From Cuneatibacter caecimuris (lineage in GTDB: Bacteria > Bacillota > Clostridia > Lachnospirales > Lachnospiraceae): DNA of 64,000 bases. Shown here one piece after another: positions 26,218 to 34,370 of this stretch (its first letter is position 1; each line of letters opens with the position of its first letter). A model generated the notes under the pieces. That model ran no database searches and was not told the origin of the DNA. It saw nothing but the letters and a program-made list of their open reading frames with translations. The DNA lies in NCBI RefSeq assembly GCF_004216775.1, contig NZ_SGXF01000001.1, forward strand, positions 112,828 through 176,827. The letters are read 5' to 3'. Both the position numbers and the translations under genes were made by a program.

Positions 26218-26838
26218 TCATACAATCCTGTTTTTAGAAAACTCACATCCACAATAATTCTGCCGGTAAAGCCCGTATTCCGCGGAAAGCTGAATGGACC
26301 GCTGGTATCCTCCGCGCTTTTTAAAATCAGAGAAGAGGTAGGGCGTGCCGTAAATTTCTGCCAGCTCTTTTCCAATTTCATTCAGCCTGGCAGCGTTCTT
26401 CATAGGGCTGATTGACAGGGTTGTGGTAAAATAGTCGAAGCCTCCTGCGGAGGCCGCCTGTGCCGCAGCTTCCAGACGCAGCCTGTAGCAGCCGAAACAC
26501 CGGGCCCCGCCTTCCGGGATCTCCTCCAGCCCCTTTGCCATCGCGTAAAACGCCTCCGGCTCATAATTTCCTTCCAGGAAACCGGCCGGACGGGCCAGGG
26601 GCATTTCACGGATCAGCCGCTGCTGCTCCGCCGCCCGTTTGCGGTACTCCTCTTCCTCTGTGATATTGGGATTGTAATAAAATATGGTGATATCAAAATA
26701 TGAGGACAGATATTCCAGCACATAGCTGCTGCAGGGCGCGCAGCAGCTATGCAGCAGCAGCCTGGGAATCTTTCCCTCTGCCGCCAGCATGTCCAATTCC
26801 TGTTCCATCTTTTTCTGGTAATTGATTTTCTGTTCCAT
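26218..26838 (-). CDS. queH: Epoxyqueuosine reductase QueH
   Basis: 206 residues (former DUF208). It performs the last step of queuosine synthesis in tRNA wobble position 34, the non-cobalamin alternative to QueG. Iron-sulfur and iron-site cysteines are visible in HSCCAPCSSYVLEYL, GARCFGCYRLRLE and the C-terminal QNYCGCEFSK. The length fits the family. It follows rpoD after a terminator. Confidence 0.92.
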   Translation of the reverse strand: MEQKINYQKKMEQELDMLAAEGKIPRLLLHSCCAPCSSYVLEYLSSYFDITIFYYNPNITEEEEYRKRAAEQQRLIREMPLARPAGFLEGNYEPEAFYAMAKGLEEIPEGGARCFGCYRLRLEAAAQAASAGGFDYFTTTLSISPMKNAARLNEIGKELAEIYGTPYLFSDFKKRGGYQRSIQLSAEYGLYRQNYCGCEFSKNRIV

Positions 26839-26865
26839 GCGCCCTCACTTTCCTGAACTTCCAGA

Positions 26866-26896
26866 CAAAACGGGAGGACTGCTCCTGCAGCCCTCC
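26866..26896 (-). terminator. Terminator after rpoD
   Basis: On the minus strand GGAGGGCTGC - AGGA - GCAGTCCTCC (one G-U pair), then CGTTTTGT. Confidence 0.65.
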
Positions 26897-26913
26897 TCAT
26901 GTTATGTACGGGA

Positions 26914-28038
26914 TTATAAAAAATCTCTGATTCTCTTGCTGCGGACGGGATTCCTCAGCTTGCGCAGCGCCTTGGCCTCAATCTGCCTGATCCGTTCCCG
27001 GGTGACATTGAACTCCCTGCCCACCTCTTCCAGCGTACGGGGATGGCCGTCCTCCAGCCCGAACCGAAGCACGATCACCTGCTTCTCCCGGTCCTTCAGA
27101 TCCTGCAGCAGCGTATCAATGTGCTCCCTCAGCATTACGGATTCCACATTGCCTTCCGGCGTTACCGCATTGTTATCCGCCACAAAGTCTCCCAGATTGG
27201 AATCGTCTTCCTCACCGATAGGCGTCTCCAGCGAAGCGGGCTCCCTGGCGATCTGCATGATCTCCATCACCTTGTCTTCGCTCATCTCAAGCGCCTCCGC
27301 CAGTTCCCCTACCGAAGGCTCATATCCCAGCTCCAGCGTCAGCTTTCGCTGCATCTTTGACATCTTGTTAATCGTCTCCACCATATGCACCGGAACACGG
27401 ATCGTTCTGGCCTGATCCGCCAGCGCTCTGGTGACAGACTGCCTGATCCACCAGGTTGCATAGGTGCTCAGCTTATAACCTTTTGTATAATCGAATTTCT
27501 CAACTCCCTTGATCAGCCCGAGATTTCCTTCCTGAACCAAATCCAGAAAGCTCATGCCGCGCCCTGTGTAGCGCTTTGCAATGCTGACCACCAGCCGGAG
27601 GTTCGCTTCGATCAGACGGTCCTTTGCTGCCACATCCCCTTCGGATTTCAGTTTTGCAAGACGAAGTTCTTCTTCTGCTGATAACAGCGGGACCGTGCCG
27701 ATCTCCTTCAGGTACATCCGCACAGGGTCTTCCGTGCCGATGCCTTCCAGCAAATCAATGGCATCCAGGTCAATCTCTTCTTCCTCTTCCTCATCTGCAA
27801 AATCCAGAATCTCTTTATCCAGCAGCATGCTCTCGTCAGGTGTCATCTCGTCCCCCAGCACGCGGAGAACATCTATTTTCTTGTCCTCAAGATACTGATA
27901 GACATACTCCCATTCTTCCGGAGTCAATGACACGCCCACAAAGAAATCATTGATGTCATTCAAATCCAGTGTCCGGTTCTTGCTAACGCCGATTTCGACT
28001 AATTTACCAAGACTTTCCTTTAATGTTTCCTTCTCCAC
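26914..28038 (-). CDS. rpoD: Primary sigma factor (RpoD/SigA)
   Basis: 374 residues. Region 1.1 is at the N-terminus, followed by an acidic stretch ([12 protein letters not shown]), region 1.2 ([16 protein letters not shown]), region 2 ([53 protein letters not shown]), region 3 and region 4 ([28 protein letters not shown]). It directs most housekeeping transcription, consistent with the TTGACA/TATAAT promoters seen across this window. The usual upstream partner dnaG is not here; a lipid kinase gene is upstream instead. Confidence 0.98.
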   Translation of the reverse strand: MEKETLKESLGKLVEIGVSKNRTLDLNDINDFFVGVSLTPEEWEYVYQYLEDKKIDVLRVLGDEMTPDESMLLDKEILDFADEEEEEEIDLDAIDLLEGIGTEDPVRMYLKEIGTVPLLSAEEELRLAKLKSEGDVAAKDRLIEANLRLVVSIAKRYTGRGMSFLDLVQEGNLGLIKGVEKFDYTKGYKLSTYATWWIRQSVTRALADQARTIRVPVHMVETINKMSKMQRKLTLELGYEPSVGELAEALEMSEDKVMEIMQIAREPASLETPIGEEDDSNLGDFVADNNAVTPEGNVESVMLREHIDTLLQDLKDREKQVIVLRFGLEDGHPRTLEEVGREFNVTRERIRQIEAKALRKLRNPVRSKRIRDFL

Positions 28039-28084
28039 TGAACGTCATCCTTTCTTTGCCATCATCCGACATGTACCTGCACAG

Positions 28085-28112
28085 ACTATAATATTATCAT
28101 ATTCTTCGTCAA
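28085..28112 (-). promoter_or_regulatory. Promoter of rpoD
   Basis: On the minus strand TTGACG (28107-28112), 16-bp spacer, TATAGT (28085-28090), in the gap between the lipid kinase and rpoD. Confidence 0.55.
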
Positions 28113-28138
28113 ATGTAAAGTAGTTCCGACATTTTTAG

Positions 28139-29032
28139 CTATTTTTCTCCTACCATAATCTGGAAAGCGCCGGGGATATTTTCTATTTCCACATCTTTCA
28201 GATTTCCGCCGAATTCTCCGTCCAGCACCCATTTCACAGGCTTCTCCGCTTCTACTTTCAGATGGCCGGTCTGGAAATGATAAAAATATGGGGAATCCAG
28301 CTTCCGCATGGTCAGAGCCGTGAGCAGCGCAGGCATTTCCAAAGGGTTTTGAGGGTCCTTCACCAGGGTCACCTCGAAAAGGCCGTCATCCAGCTGGACG
28401 TTATCCCCTGTCAGCCCTTTAAATCCCGCCACTGAGGTGGCGTTGCTCACCATCCCGTACAGAAAATCGTCTTCTATCACCAGCTCCCCGGAAATCACTT
28501 TCATGTGATGGGGCTTAATGGAATCCAGCCGCTTTGCCCCCTCCAGAATATATGCCGGATGCCCCAGAACATTTTTCGTCTGCTGTGGAGTGGTATAAGA
28601 AACTTCTGTAAAGGCGCCGAAGGCCGCCACATAGACAAAATGCTGCATGCCAAATTTACCGATATCACAAAGAAACTCCCGGCCTCCCGCCACAATCCTG
28701 GCAGCTTCCTGCATGTTTTTAGGCAGCTTCAGGGTAGAAGCAAAATCATTTGTGGACCCGGAAGGGATATAGCCAAGTACAGGCCTTTTTTGGCATTTCA
28801 TCAGGCCGCACAGCACTTCGTTCAGCGTGCCGTCCCCGCCGCTCAATACCACCATATCATAGGCCTCCGCCTGATCCGCGGTAATTTCGCTGGCCTGGCC
28901 CGGATACTGGGTGACCTGGACCGTCACTTCATACCCCACCTTGCAGAACGTATCCAGGATGCCCAGCAGCTGGTTCTTAATCTGAGCCTTTCCGGAATGC
29001 GGGTTCACAATCATCAGCATTTTCTTCCCCAT
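28139..29032 (-). CDS. Diacylglycerol/lipid kinase (YegS/DgkB type)
   Basis: 297 residues from the ATG at 29032, which has AAAGAGGTG just upstream; the longer frame to 29125 overlaps the DeoR gene. DAGK catalytic motifs: IVNPHSGKA, VVLSGGDGTLNEVL, LGYIPSGSTNDFA, and the C-terminal DGEFGG. It phosphorylates diacylglycerol or a related lipid at the membrane inner face. It starts 17 bp after the DeoR regulator and is probably its operon partner. Confidence 0.9.
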   Translation of the reverse strand: MGKKMLMIVNPHSGKAQIKNQLLGILDTFCKVGYEVTVQVTQYPGQASEITADQAEAYDMVVLSGGDGTLNEVLCGLMKCQKRPVLGYIPSGSTNDFASTLKLPKNMQEAARIVAGGREFLCDIGKFGMQHFVYVAAFGAFTEVSYTTPQQTKNVLGHPAYILEGAKRLDSIKPHHMKVISGELVIEDDFLYGMVSNATSVAGFKGLTGDNVQLDDGLFEVTLVKDPQNPLEMPALLTALTMRKLDSPYFYHFQTGHLKVEAEKPVKWVLDGEFGGNLKDVEIENIPGAFQIMVGEK

Positions 29033-29049
29033 AAGCACCTCTTTCTCTG

Positions 29050-29838
29050 TTACTCCTCCTCTTTCTCCACAACCCCTTCCGGATACCTGCAGCTGACCCC
29101 GGCCGCAGTGAAAATCTGTTTCCACCGCTCTTCTGGTTCTTTATCTGTGACCACCGCCGTCAGGTCTTTGAGGCTGCCGATCTGTGTAAAAGATATTTTA
29201 TCGAATTTTGTGCTGTCTATGGCCAGCACCTTTTGGAAAGCCGACTCCAGCATGCACTTCTTTGTCTGGGCGTGCATTTCGTTGGATTCTGAAAATCCTC
29301 TGATTTCATCAATCCCCTTGCAGGATATCACAGCCATATCCACATGGAAGGACGCCAGCATCCGCTCCGCCTGAGGGCCCACCAAAGCCAGAGAACCTTC
29401 CCGCAGTGAACCGCCGGTGGAAAAAATCCGCCAGCCCACCACATCCGCCAGTTCCACCAGGATCTCCACTGAATTTGTGATCAGCGTAATATTTTTTTTA
29501 TTTTTAATGCTTCTCGCCACAAAGACCGCAGTAGAGCTGGCATCCAACATAATATGATCCCCGTCGTGAATTTGTTCCGCCAACAGCTCGGCTATTTTTT
29601 GTTTTGCGGCAATATTGGCGTTTTTCCTGATCGTGAAGGGCAGGTCAACATTATTATTTTCATTGATCACCGCACCGCCGTAGGTCTTTATCGCAAATCC
29701 GTCCTTTTCCAGCCTGTCCAGATCCCGGCGTATGGTTTCTTCGGAAACGCCATAGTGCTGGCTCAGTTCGCTGACTACCACACGCCCGTCCCTCTGCAGG
29801 GATTCCAGAATCATATTTCTTCTCTCTATTGCAAGCAT
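29050..29838 (-). CDS. DeoR-family transcriptional regulator
   Basis: 262 residues. The start at 29838 has AAGGAGAG 7 nt upstream and gives the standard DeoR N-terminus (MLAIERRNMILESLQRDGRV). The winged HTH reads VVVSELSQHYGVSEETIRRDLDRLEKDG, followed by a DeoRC sugar-phosphate sensor domain (IADGSTA-type region seen as MLDASSTAVFVARS). DeoR proteins commonly repress sugar operons and respond to phosphorylated sugars. It lies just downstream of the microcompartment operon and is a reasonable candidate regulator of it, but it is separated by a terminator. Confidence 0.9.
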   Translation of the reverse strand: MLAIERRNMILESLQRDGRVVVSELSQHYGVSEETIRRDLDRLEKDGFAIKTYGGAVINENNNVDLPFTIRKNANIAAKQKIAELLAEQIHDGDHIMLDASSTAVFVARSIKNKKNITLITNSVEILVELADVVGWRIFSTGGSLREGSLALVGPQAERMLASFHVDMAVISCKGIDEIRGFSESNEMHAQTKKCMLESAFQKVLAIDSTKFDKISFTQIGSLKDLTAVVTDKEPEERWKQIFTAAGVSCRYPEGVVEKEEE

Positions 29839-29894
29839 GGTACTCTCCTTTTCAGCTATCCTAGCATATAATTCCTGTTTTGTCAAAACTCTGT

Positions 29895-29952
29895 CGTAGT
29901 GCGCATCCTCCCGGAGGATTTTGTTTCATAGGGAGCGCGGTTTCCTATGAAA
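29895..29952. repeat. Interspersed repeat copy B
   Basis: Matches 11597-11655 closely (shared CGTAGTGCGCATCC, CCGGAGG, TTTTGTT, CATAGGGA, TTTCCTATG blocks). It contains ATCCTCC-C-GGAGGAT, a perfect palindrome, then a CATAGG...CCTATG stem. Confidence 0.65.
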
Positions 29953-29954
29953 TG

Positions 29955-30041
29955 AAAAAACAGCCCCAGACAGCGCGCCGCCGCTTTCCACCTGTTCCCT
30001 AACACCGGAACAGGCCGACAGAGACGTCTGCTGACTGGGGC
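29955..30041 (-). terminator. Terminator closing the microcompartment operon
   Basis: On the minus strand, outer arms GCCCCAG...CAGC / GCTG...CTGGGGC enclose an inner hairpin CCTGTTCC/GGAACAGG, and six T follow (29955-29960). Confidence 0.75.
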
Positions 30042-30052
30042 GGCCCCTCAGA

Positions 30053-30601
30053 TCAAACAATTTTATTGCAGATTTTTTTATCAGGATGGGCGATCACTGA
30101 GGAATCCAGATACATCCCGCTCTCTTCAATGGTCTGCTTGGCTGCCTGGATCGCCGCGTCCACCGCCGCGATTTCCCCGGTGAGCATCACATAGGACTTT
30201 CCGCACATTCCACGGGCCACACGGACTTCGATCAGATCAACAATCGCTGTTTTCGCCGCCACATCCGCAGCCACAATGATGGAAGGAGCAGAATACGTTT
30301 CCATAATTCCCAGGGCGTTCAGCTCGCCGATATGGGTGGCCCCATAAATTGCCGGAAGAATGCTTTCGTGAGGGTTGCCCAACACAAAACTGTCAATCAG
30401 GAAACGCTCATACTGCACTCTGGCCCGGTCCACGCTGGCTTTCACCGCGCTCAGGTCTCCCGTAATCAATACAATATATTTACCAGGACATACAACAGAA
30501 GCCTCTACAATATCGATATCTGCAGTTTTCGCCATGGCGTCGGCCGCTTCCACGCCAGCCGAAACCGTCTTATATTCTACCATGCCGATCGCTCTACTCA
30601 T
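30053..30601 (-). CDS. Tandem-BMC shell protein (PduT-type BMC-T)
   Basis: 182 residues made of two BMC domains (AIGMVEYKTVSAGVEAADAMAKTADIDIVEA... and ALGIMETYSAPSIIVAADVAAKTAIVDLIEV...). BMC-T proteins form pseudohexameric shell tiles; PduT-type ones carry a central Fe-S cluster. A Cys is present in the second domain's RGMCGKSY loop, compatible with that but not proof. The start overlaps the RnfC-like stop by 4 bp. It is the last gene before the operon terminator. Confidence 0.92.
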   Translation of the reverse strand: MSRAIGMVEYKTVSAGVEAADAMAKTADIDIVEASVVCPGKYIVLITGDLSAVKASVDRARVQYERFLIDSFVLGNPHESILPAIYGATHIGELNALGIMETYSAPSIIVAADVAAKTAIVDLIEVRVARGMCGKSYVMLTGEIAAVDAAIQAAKQTIEESGMYLDSSVIAHPDKKICNKIV

Positions 30602-31941
30602 TGTGCACGTCCTTTCTGATTCGCATTTATTATTATGTAGGAATCCGTCACATCAGTCACACTTCCCGAAATAGAAGCATGAACCGGAAGGCTCAGTCCT
30701 TTCCCCGGCTCCGCCACCATCTGCCCGGCTTCCACCATATCCCCTGCTTTTACCACAGGACAGGCAGGCGCGCCGATATGCTGCCGCATCAGGAGCTTCA
30801 CATGATCCGCATGCACCGGCTCATTTTTCAGCGGAGCAGGCACGTTATAGTGGGTCAGGCACATCCTCTTCATCAGCCTCTCCACCGGAACCCTTCGCAG
30901 CTGCCGGTGTTCTGTCACCGCTCCGGCTTCCCTCTTCTCCGGACGGATTCCCGCAGCCCTCAGGCCGCTCTTATATTCTGTCAGCAGCGCCGCGGGAGCC
31001 AGTCCCTGGGGGCAGGAATACATGGAGCAAAGGCCGCAGGAAGAACAATACAGGGTATCCAGGAAAATCCCCGGGTCCTGAACGTCCTTACAGGTGGCCG
31101 CCCGCATGAACAGATGCGGATGGCTGGGATGGCCCAGCAGATATCTTGGGCAGAGATCTGTACACATCTGGCACTGGCAGCAGGAAGCCGCGGCCCGCAT
31201 CAGCTCAATTTTTGTATTCCCTTTTTTCCGCTGTATCACATAGTGGTCTGACGGCAGCACAATGATGGCGTTGGAAGTTTTGGTGATCAGATCATTTTCT
31301 GATACCAGATTTCCCATCATCGGCCCGCCCATGATATAGGCAGGATCTTTGCAGGTCGCCCCGCCTGCCAGCTGCACCACGTCGCCGACAGTAACTCCCA
31401 GCGGCACCCGGACTGTCACAGGATGGTTCACCTCAGCTACCACGCTGACCAGCTTATCTGTCACAGGAACATCCTGTTTCAGGGCCTGGGCCAGGTTATA
31501 AACTGTTTCCACATTGAATACAGCCACTCCGATATCGATGGGCAGACCTCCGGGCTGAACCACCTTGCCGGTGGACTCATAAATCAGAACCACTTCGTCT
31601 CCCGCCGGATATACCTCCCGCAGAAGCTTCAGCCGCATATCAGGATAGGCCCCGATCTCGGATTCCACCGCTGCCACTGTTTTGGCATAGGAACGTTTCA
31701 CCGCCACAATAGATTCCTCTGCGCCCACAGCCTCCTCCAGCACATGGAAAGCGTGAAGAATCTCCGCAGTTTTCTCTCTGAGCAGCTGGCGGTGCAGCTT
31801 CAGCAGCGGCTCGCACTCCGCGCAGTTCATGATAATTGTCTTCACCCTGGAGTCCAGCTTGGCATAAGTGGGAAAACCCGCGCCGCCCGCGCCGCAGATA
31901 CCGTGCTGCTGCAGGATTGCACTCAATTCTTTCATTTCCAT
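30598..31941 (-). CDS. RnfC/PduS-like electron-transfer protein
   Basis: 447 residues. Order: an N-terminal GAGGAGFPTYAKL flavin/NADH-type loop, an SLBB-like middle, two Fe-S motifs (CCQCQMCTDLCP and CSSCGLCSMYSCP) and a C-terminal biotinyl-like sandwich (GDMVEAGQMVAEPGKGLSLPVHASISGSVTDV). In pdu-type compartments PduS passes electrons across or along the shell, helping recycle cofactors, and partners with PduT. Here it is coupled by a 4-bp overlap to the BMC-T gene, which supports that pairing. Confidence 0.92.
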   Translation of the reverse strand: MEMKELSAILQQHGICGAGGAGFPTYAKLDSRVKTIIMNCAECEPLLKLHRQLLREKTAEILHAFHVLEEAVGAEESIVAVKRSYAKTVAAVESEIGAYPDMRLKLLREVYPAGDEVVLIYESTGKVVQPGGLPIDIGVAVFNVETVYNLAQALKQDVPVTDKLVSVVAEVNHPVTVRVPLGVTVGDVVQLAGGATCKDPAYIMGGPMMGNLVSENDLITKTSNAIIVLPSDHYVIQRKKGNTKIELMRAAASCCQCQMCTDLCPRYLLGHPSHPHLFMRAATCKDVQDPGIFLDTLYCSSCGLCSMYSCPQGLAPAALLTEYKSGLRAAGIRPEKREAGAVTEHRQLRRVPVERLMKRMCLTHYNVPAPLKNEPVHADHVKLLMRQHIGAPACPVVKAGDMVEAGQMVAEPGKGLSLPVHASISGSVTDVTDSYIIINANQKGRAQ

Positions 31942-31947
31942 AGCCGC

Positions 31948-32211
31948 TTACTCCAGTCCTGTTCCGTCATCAATAATTCCCACAATCGCGGCGTCCACCG
32001 GCGCGTCGGGAACGCCGCAGCCGATCCTGGCCGCGCTGCCCTGGGCGATCAGCACATACTCGCCGATGCCTGCGCCGATATTGTCGATTGCCACAATCCG
32101 CGTACCGTTATGAAAACTGGGGACAGGTTCCACAATCATAAATTTATTGCCGATCAAATTGTCATTCTTTCTGGTGGAGACAACGCTCCCCGTCACTTTT
32201 CCAATTATCAT
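31948..32211 (-). CDS. BMC-P vertex protein (EutN/CcmL family)
   Basis: 87 residues, a single OB-like EutN/CcmL domain (MIIGKVTGSVVSTRKNDNLIGNKFMIVEP... VAIDNIGAGIGEYVLIAQGSAAR). Pentamers cap the vertices of microcompartment shells. It lies between pduL and the RnfC-like gene in the same operon. Confidence 0.95.
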   Translation of the reverse strand: MIIGKVTGSVVSTRKNDNLIGNKFMIVEPVPSFHNGTRIVAIDNIGAGIGEYVLIAQGSAARIGCGVPDAPVDAAIVGIIDDGTGLE

Positions 32212-32237
32212 TTATCCTTCCTCCAGCCGCCGGTACT

Positions 32238-32897
32238 TCAGTTCCGGAGAATGCTCACCGTCTGGCCAGTGGCGATCTTCGCCGCATTGGCCTCGTCTGT
32301 ATCGATATGCATCTCCAGGGTGAAACTATCATCCACGCGGATTTTTACATGATTGAAGATTGTTCCGCGCTCATTATCCGCTTTCACGGATACAATGTCT
32401 CCGTCGTGCACCCCTGCCGCCAGTGCGTCTGCAGGAGACATGTGGATATGGCGCTGGGCGATGATGCAGCCCTCCTCCAGATACACCACGCCTCTGGGGC
32501 CCACCACTGCCACAGGCGCGCTGCCTGCCAGCTTGCCAGACTCCCGGATCGGCGCTTTCACGCCCAGTTTAATGGCGTCTGTGGCGGAAATTTCCACCTG
32601 GGACTGTTTTCTCACAGGGCCCAGCACCCGTACATTCTCTATTGCGCGAAGCTTCAGGCCGACAATAGTCACTGTCTCGTTGGAGGCAAACTGCCCGCCC
32701 ATCAGCTCTTTTTTCTTTGTTAATTGATAACCCTTTCCGAATAACTGCTCCACATGTTCCTGGGTCAGATGAACATGCCTGGCGGAAACGCCGATCGGAA
32801 CTACATAGCCGTCGCTCTGCTTTTTCTGAGACTCGATGGCTTCCAGGACCATCCTGGTAATCAATGCGATATTCTGATTGTCTTCCACTCGTTTCAC
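32238..32897 (-). CDS. pduL: Phosphate propanoyltransferase PduL
   Basis: 219 residues. Converts propionyl-CoA + Pi to propionyl-phosphate + CoA inside the compartment. Two zinc-binding PduL repeats: VSARHVHLTQEHVEQLFG and AQRHIHMSPADALAAGV. The N-terminal amphipathic helix NIALITRMVLEAIESQ is an encapsulation-peptide-like targeting tail. It starts with GTG at 32897 with only a weak ribosome site, downstream of a double hairpin. Confidence 0.95.
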   Translation of the reverse strand: MKRVEDNQNIALITRMVLEAIESQKKQSDGYVVPIGVSARHVHLTQEHVEQLFGKGYQLTKKKELMGGQFASNETVTIVGLKLRAIENVRVLGPVRKQSQVEISATDAIKLGVKAPIRESGKLAGSAPVAVVGPRGVVYLEEGCIIAQRHIHMSPADALAAGVHDGDIVSVKADNERGTIFNHVKIRVDDSFTLEMHIDTDEANAAKIATGQTVSILRN

Positions 32898-32925
32898 CCG
32901 CTTTTCTTAAGATTCCCACGCCGCG

Positions 32926-32977
32926 CCTGAGGCCTTTTAGGGCTCAGGGCCCGGAAGCGCCCCGTCGGGACGCCTCC
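32926..32977 (-). other. Intercistronic double hairpin in the BMC operon
   Basis: Two adjacent stems lie between the last BMC-H gene and pduL: one of 11 bp with two G-U pairs and a 3-nt loop (32953-32977), one with CCTGAG/CTCAGG arms (32926-32948). Neither has a T run, so mRNA processing or stability is more likely than termination. Confidence 0.5.
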
Positions 32978-32996
32978 GCTAAGCTGATCTTTTTCA

Positions 32997-33410
32997 TTAT
33001 TTCAGTTCAGGCAGAATCTTCTCCACATCGTTATGAGGACGAGGAATTACATGAGTCGCTACCAGCTCGCCCAGTCTGCTCGCGTTAGAAGCGCCTGCTT
33101 CCACGGCAGCCTTTACAGCGCCCACGTCGCCGCGGACCATTACGCTTACCAGACCGGAACCGATCTTCTCTGTGCCGATCAGAGTTACATTTGCTGCTTT
33201 CAGCATGGAATCTGCTGCTTCAATCGCTGCTACCAGACCTCTGGTTTCCACCATTCCCAATGCTTCCTGTGCCATAATTTTCTCCTCCTTCTGAGTGACC
33301 TTAAGTTCGTTATTTTTAACTTCAGCAGCTGTATTTTCAGCTGTTGCTTTTGCTTTGGATACTCTTGACCTCGGCGCTTTCGCCGGAGCCTTTATCTCTT
33401 TTTCTTCCAT
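32997..33410 (-). CDS. BMC-H shell protein with possible N-terminal extension
   Basis: A PduA/EutM-like hexameric shell protein ([26 protein letters not shown] ... [13 protein letters not shown] ... [15 protein letters not shown]). From the ATG at 33410 it has 137 residues, with a 45-residue Lys/Ala/Glu/Pro-rich extension. An internal ATG at 33275 gives the standard 92-residue form and is preceded by AAGGAGGAG at ideal spacing, far better than the GGCGGTGAT before 33410. Both forms may be made, or only the short one. The core is about 85% alike to the shell protein at 33735-34010, an evident duplicate. Confidence 0.85.
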   Translation of the reverse strand: MEEKEIKAPAKAPRSRVSKAKATAENTAAEVKNNELKVTQKEEKIMAQEALGMVETRGLVAAIEAADSMLKAANVTLIGTEKIGSGLVSVMVRGDVGAVKAAVEAGASNASRLGELVATHVIPRPHNDVEKILPELK

Positions 33411-33422
33411 TGGTATCACCGC

Positions 33423-33710
33423 CTATTTCTTCAACCGGCTGGCGCTGAGCTGCACCATTTTGACAGTTTCCTCGTGAGGGCTGGCAATGACCGTATAGGC
33501 CACCGGCTTTTTGATGGCTTTTTCCACCGCGGTTTCCACCGCCTGGGTAACAGACGAGACATCACCCTGTACCACCAGTGTTACCAGACGGCCGCCCAGC
33601 TTCCGCTCCCAGGTCACAAGCTCCACCTGGGCTGTCTTGCACATCAGATCCAGCGCGTCAATCGCCGCGGTCACACCGCTGATCTCTATAAAACCATACG
33701 CATTACCCAT
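33423..33710 (-). CDS. BMC-H shell protein, divergent
   Basis: 95 residues, a single BMC domain (AYGFIEISGVTAAIDALDLMCKTAQVELVTWERKLGGRLVTLVVQGDVSSVTQAVETAVEKA). The divergent pore region and a C-terminal QLSASRLKK tail set it apart from the two PduA-like paralogues. I start it at 33710, where GGAG is about 11 nt upstream; an in-frame codon five residues earlier is possible. Confidence 0.9.
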   Translation of the reverse strand: MGNAYGFIEISGVTAAIDALDLMCKTAQVELVTWERKLGGRLVTLVVQGDVSSVTQAVETAVEKAIKKPVAYTVIASPHEETVKMVQLSASRLKK

Positions 33711-33734
33711 TGCGCTTCGCTCCATTCACGTTTA

Positions 33735-34010
33735 TTAGATGGTAGGCAGGATCTTCTCCACATCGTTGTGGGGGCGGGGAATCACATGAACCGCTACCAG
33801 CTCGCCCAGTCTGCTGGCTGCTGCGGAGCCTGCTTCTGTCGCAGCCTTCACAGCTCCCACATCTCCGCGGACCATAACAGTTACCAGACCGGAACCGATC
33901 TTTTCTGTACCCACCAGAGTCACCTCTGCGGACTTAATCATTGCATCGGCAGCCTCGATTGCTGCTGTCAGACCTCTTGTTTCTACCATTCCCAATGCCT
34001 GCTGTGACAT
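33735..34010 (-). CDS. BMC-H shell protein (PduA-like)
   Basis: 91 residues, canonical BMC hexamer subunit: [32 protein letters not shown] ... [24 protein letters not shown] ... [14 protein letters not shown]. The start at 34010 is preceded by GGAGG. It is probably a major facet component, with the pore loop KIGSG that conducts small polar metabolites in related shells. Confidence 0.95.
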   Translation of the reverse strand: MSQQALGMVETRGLTAAIEAADAMIKSAEVTLVGTEKIGSGLVTVMVRGDVGAVKAATEAGSAAASRLGELVAVHVIPRPHNDVEKILPTI

Positions 34011-34034
34011 AATATTATCCTCCATAAAATGTTT

Positions 34035-34349
34035 TTAGTTTTTATCCAAGCCGTTCAGACGGAGCATTTTTTCTGTGTCCTCTGTGGGGCTTGCAATTTC
34101 ATGAACTGCTACGATGCCGGATATTTTCCTGGCCGCCTCGGCTCCCGCGTCCAGAGCCGCGCGCACGTCGGACACGCTTCCCCGGAATTTTACAGTTACC
34201 AGAAGGGGCACCGGAAGGGAATCCGCGTTGGCCGGCTTATTCCGGTCGAAGGGTTCCATCCGCACATTGGCCGCTTTGCATCCTGCGTCGCCCGCAGCAA
34301 ACGCAGCCACCAGCCCAAATACTTCCAAAAAGCCTACTGCTTCTGCCAT
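34035..34349 (-). CDS. BMC-H shell protein with an insertion
   Basis: 104 residues: AVGFLEVFGLVAAFAAGDAGCKAANVRMEPFDRNKPANADSLPVPLLVTVKFRGSVSDVRAALDAGAEAA. Compared with its neighbours it carries an extra loop (FDRNKPANADSLPVP) before the central strand, which should alter the concave face or pore. It is the first shell gene after the alcohol dehydrogenase. Confidence 0.9.
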   Translation of the reverse strand: MAEAVGFLEVFGLVAAFAAGDAGCKAANVRMEPFDRNKPANADSLPVPLLVTVKFRGSVSDVRAALDAGAEAARKISGIVAVHEIASPTEDTEKMLRLNGLDKN

Positions 34350-34370
34350 TGCACAATCTCCTCGCCGTGA

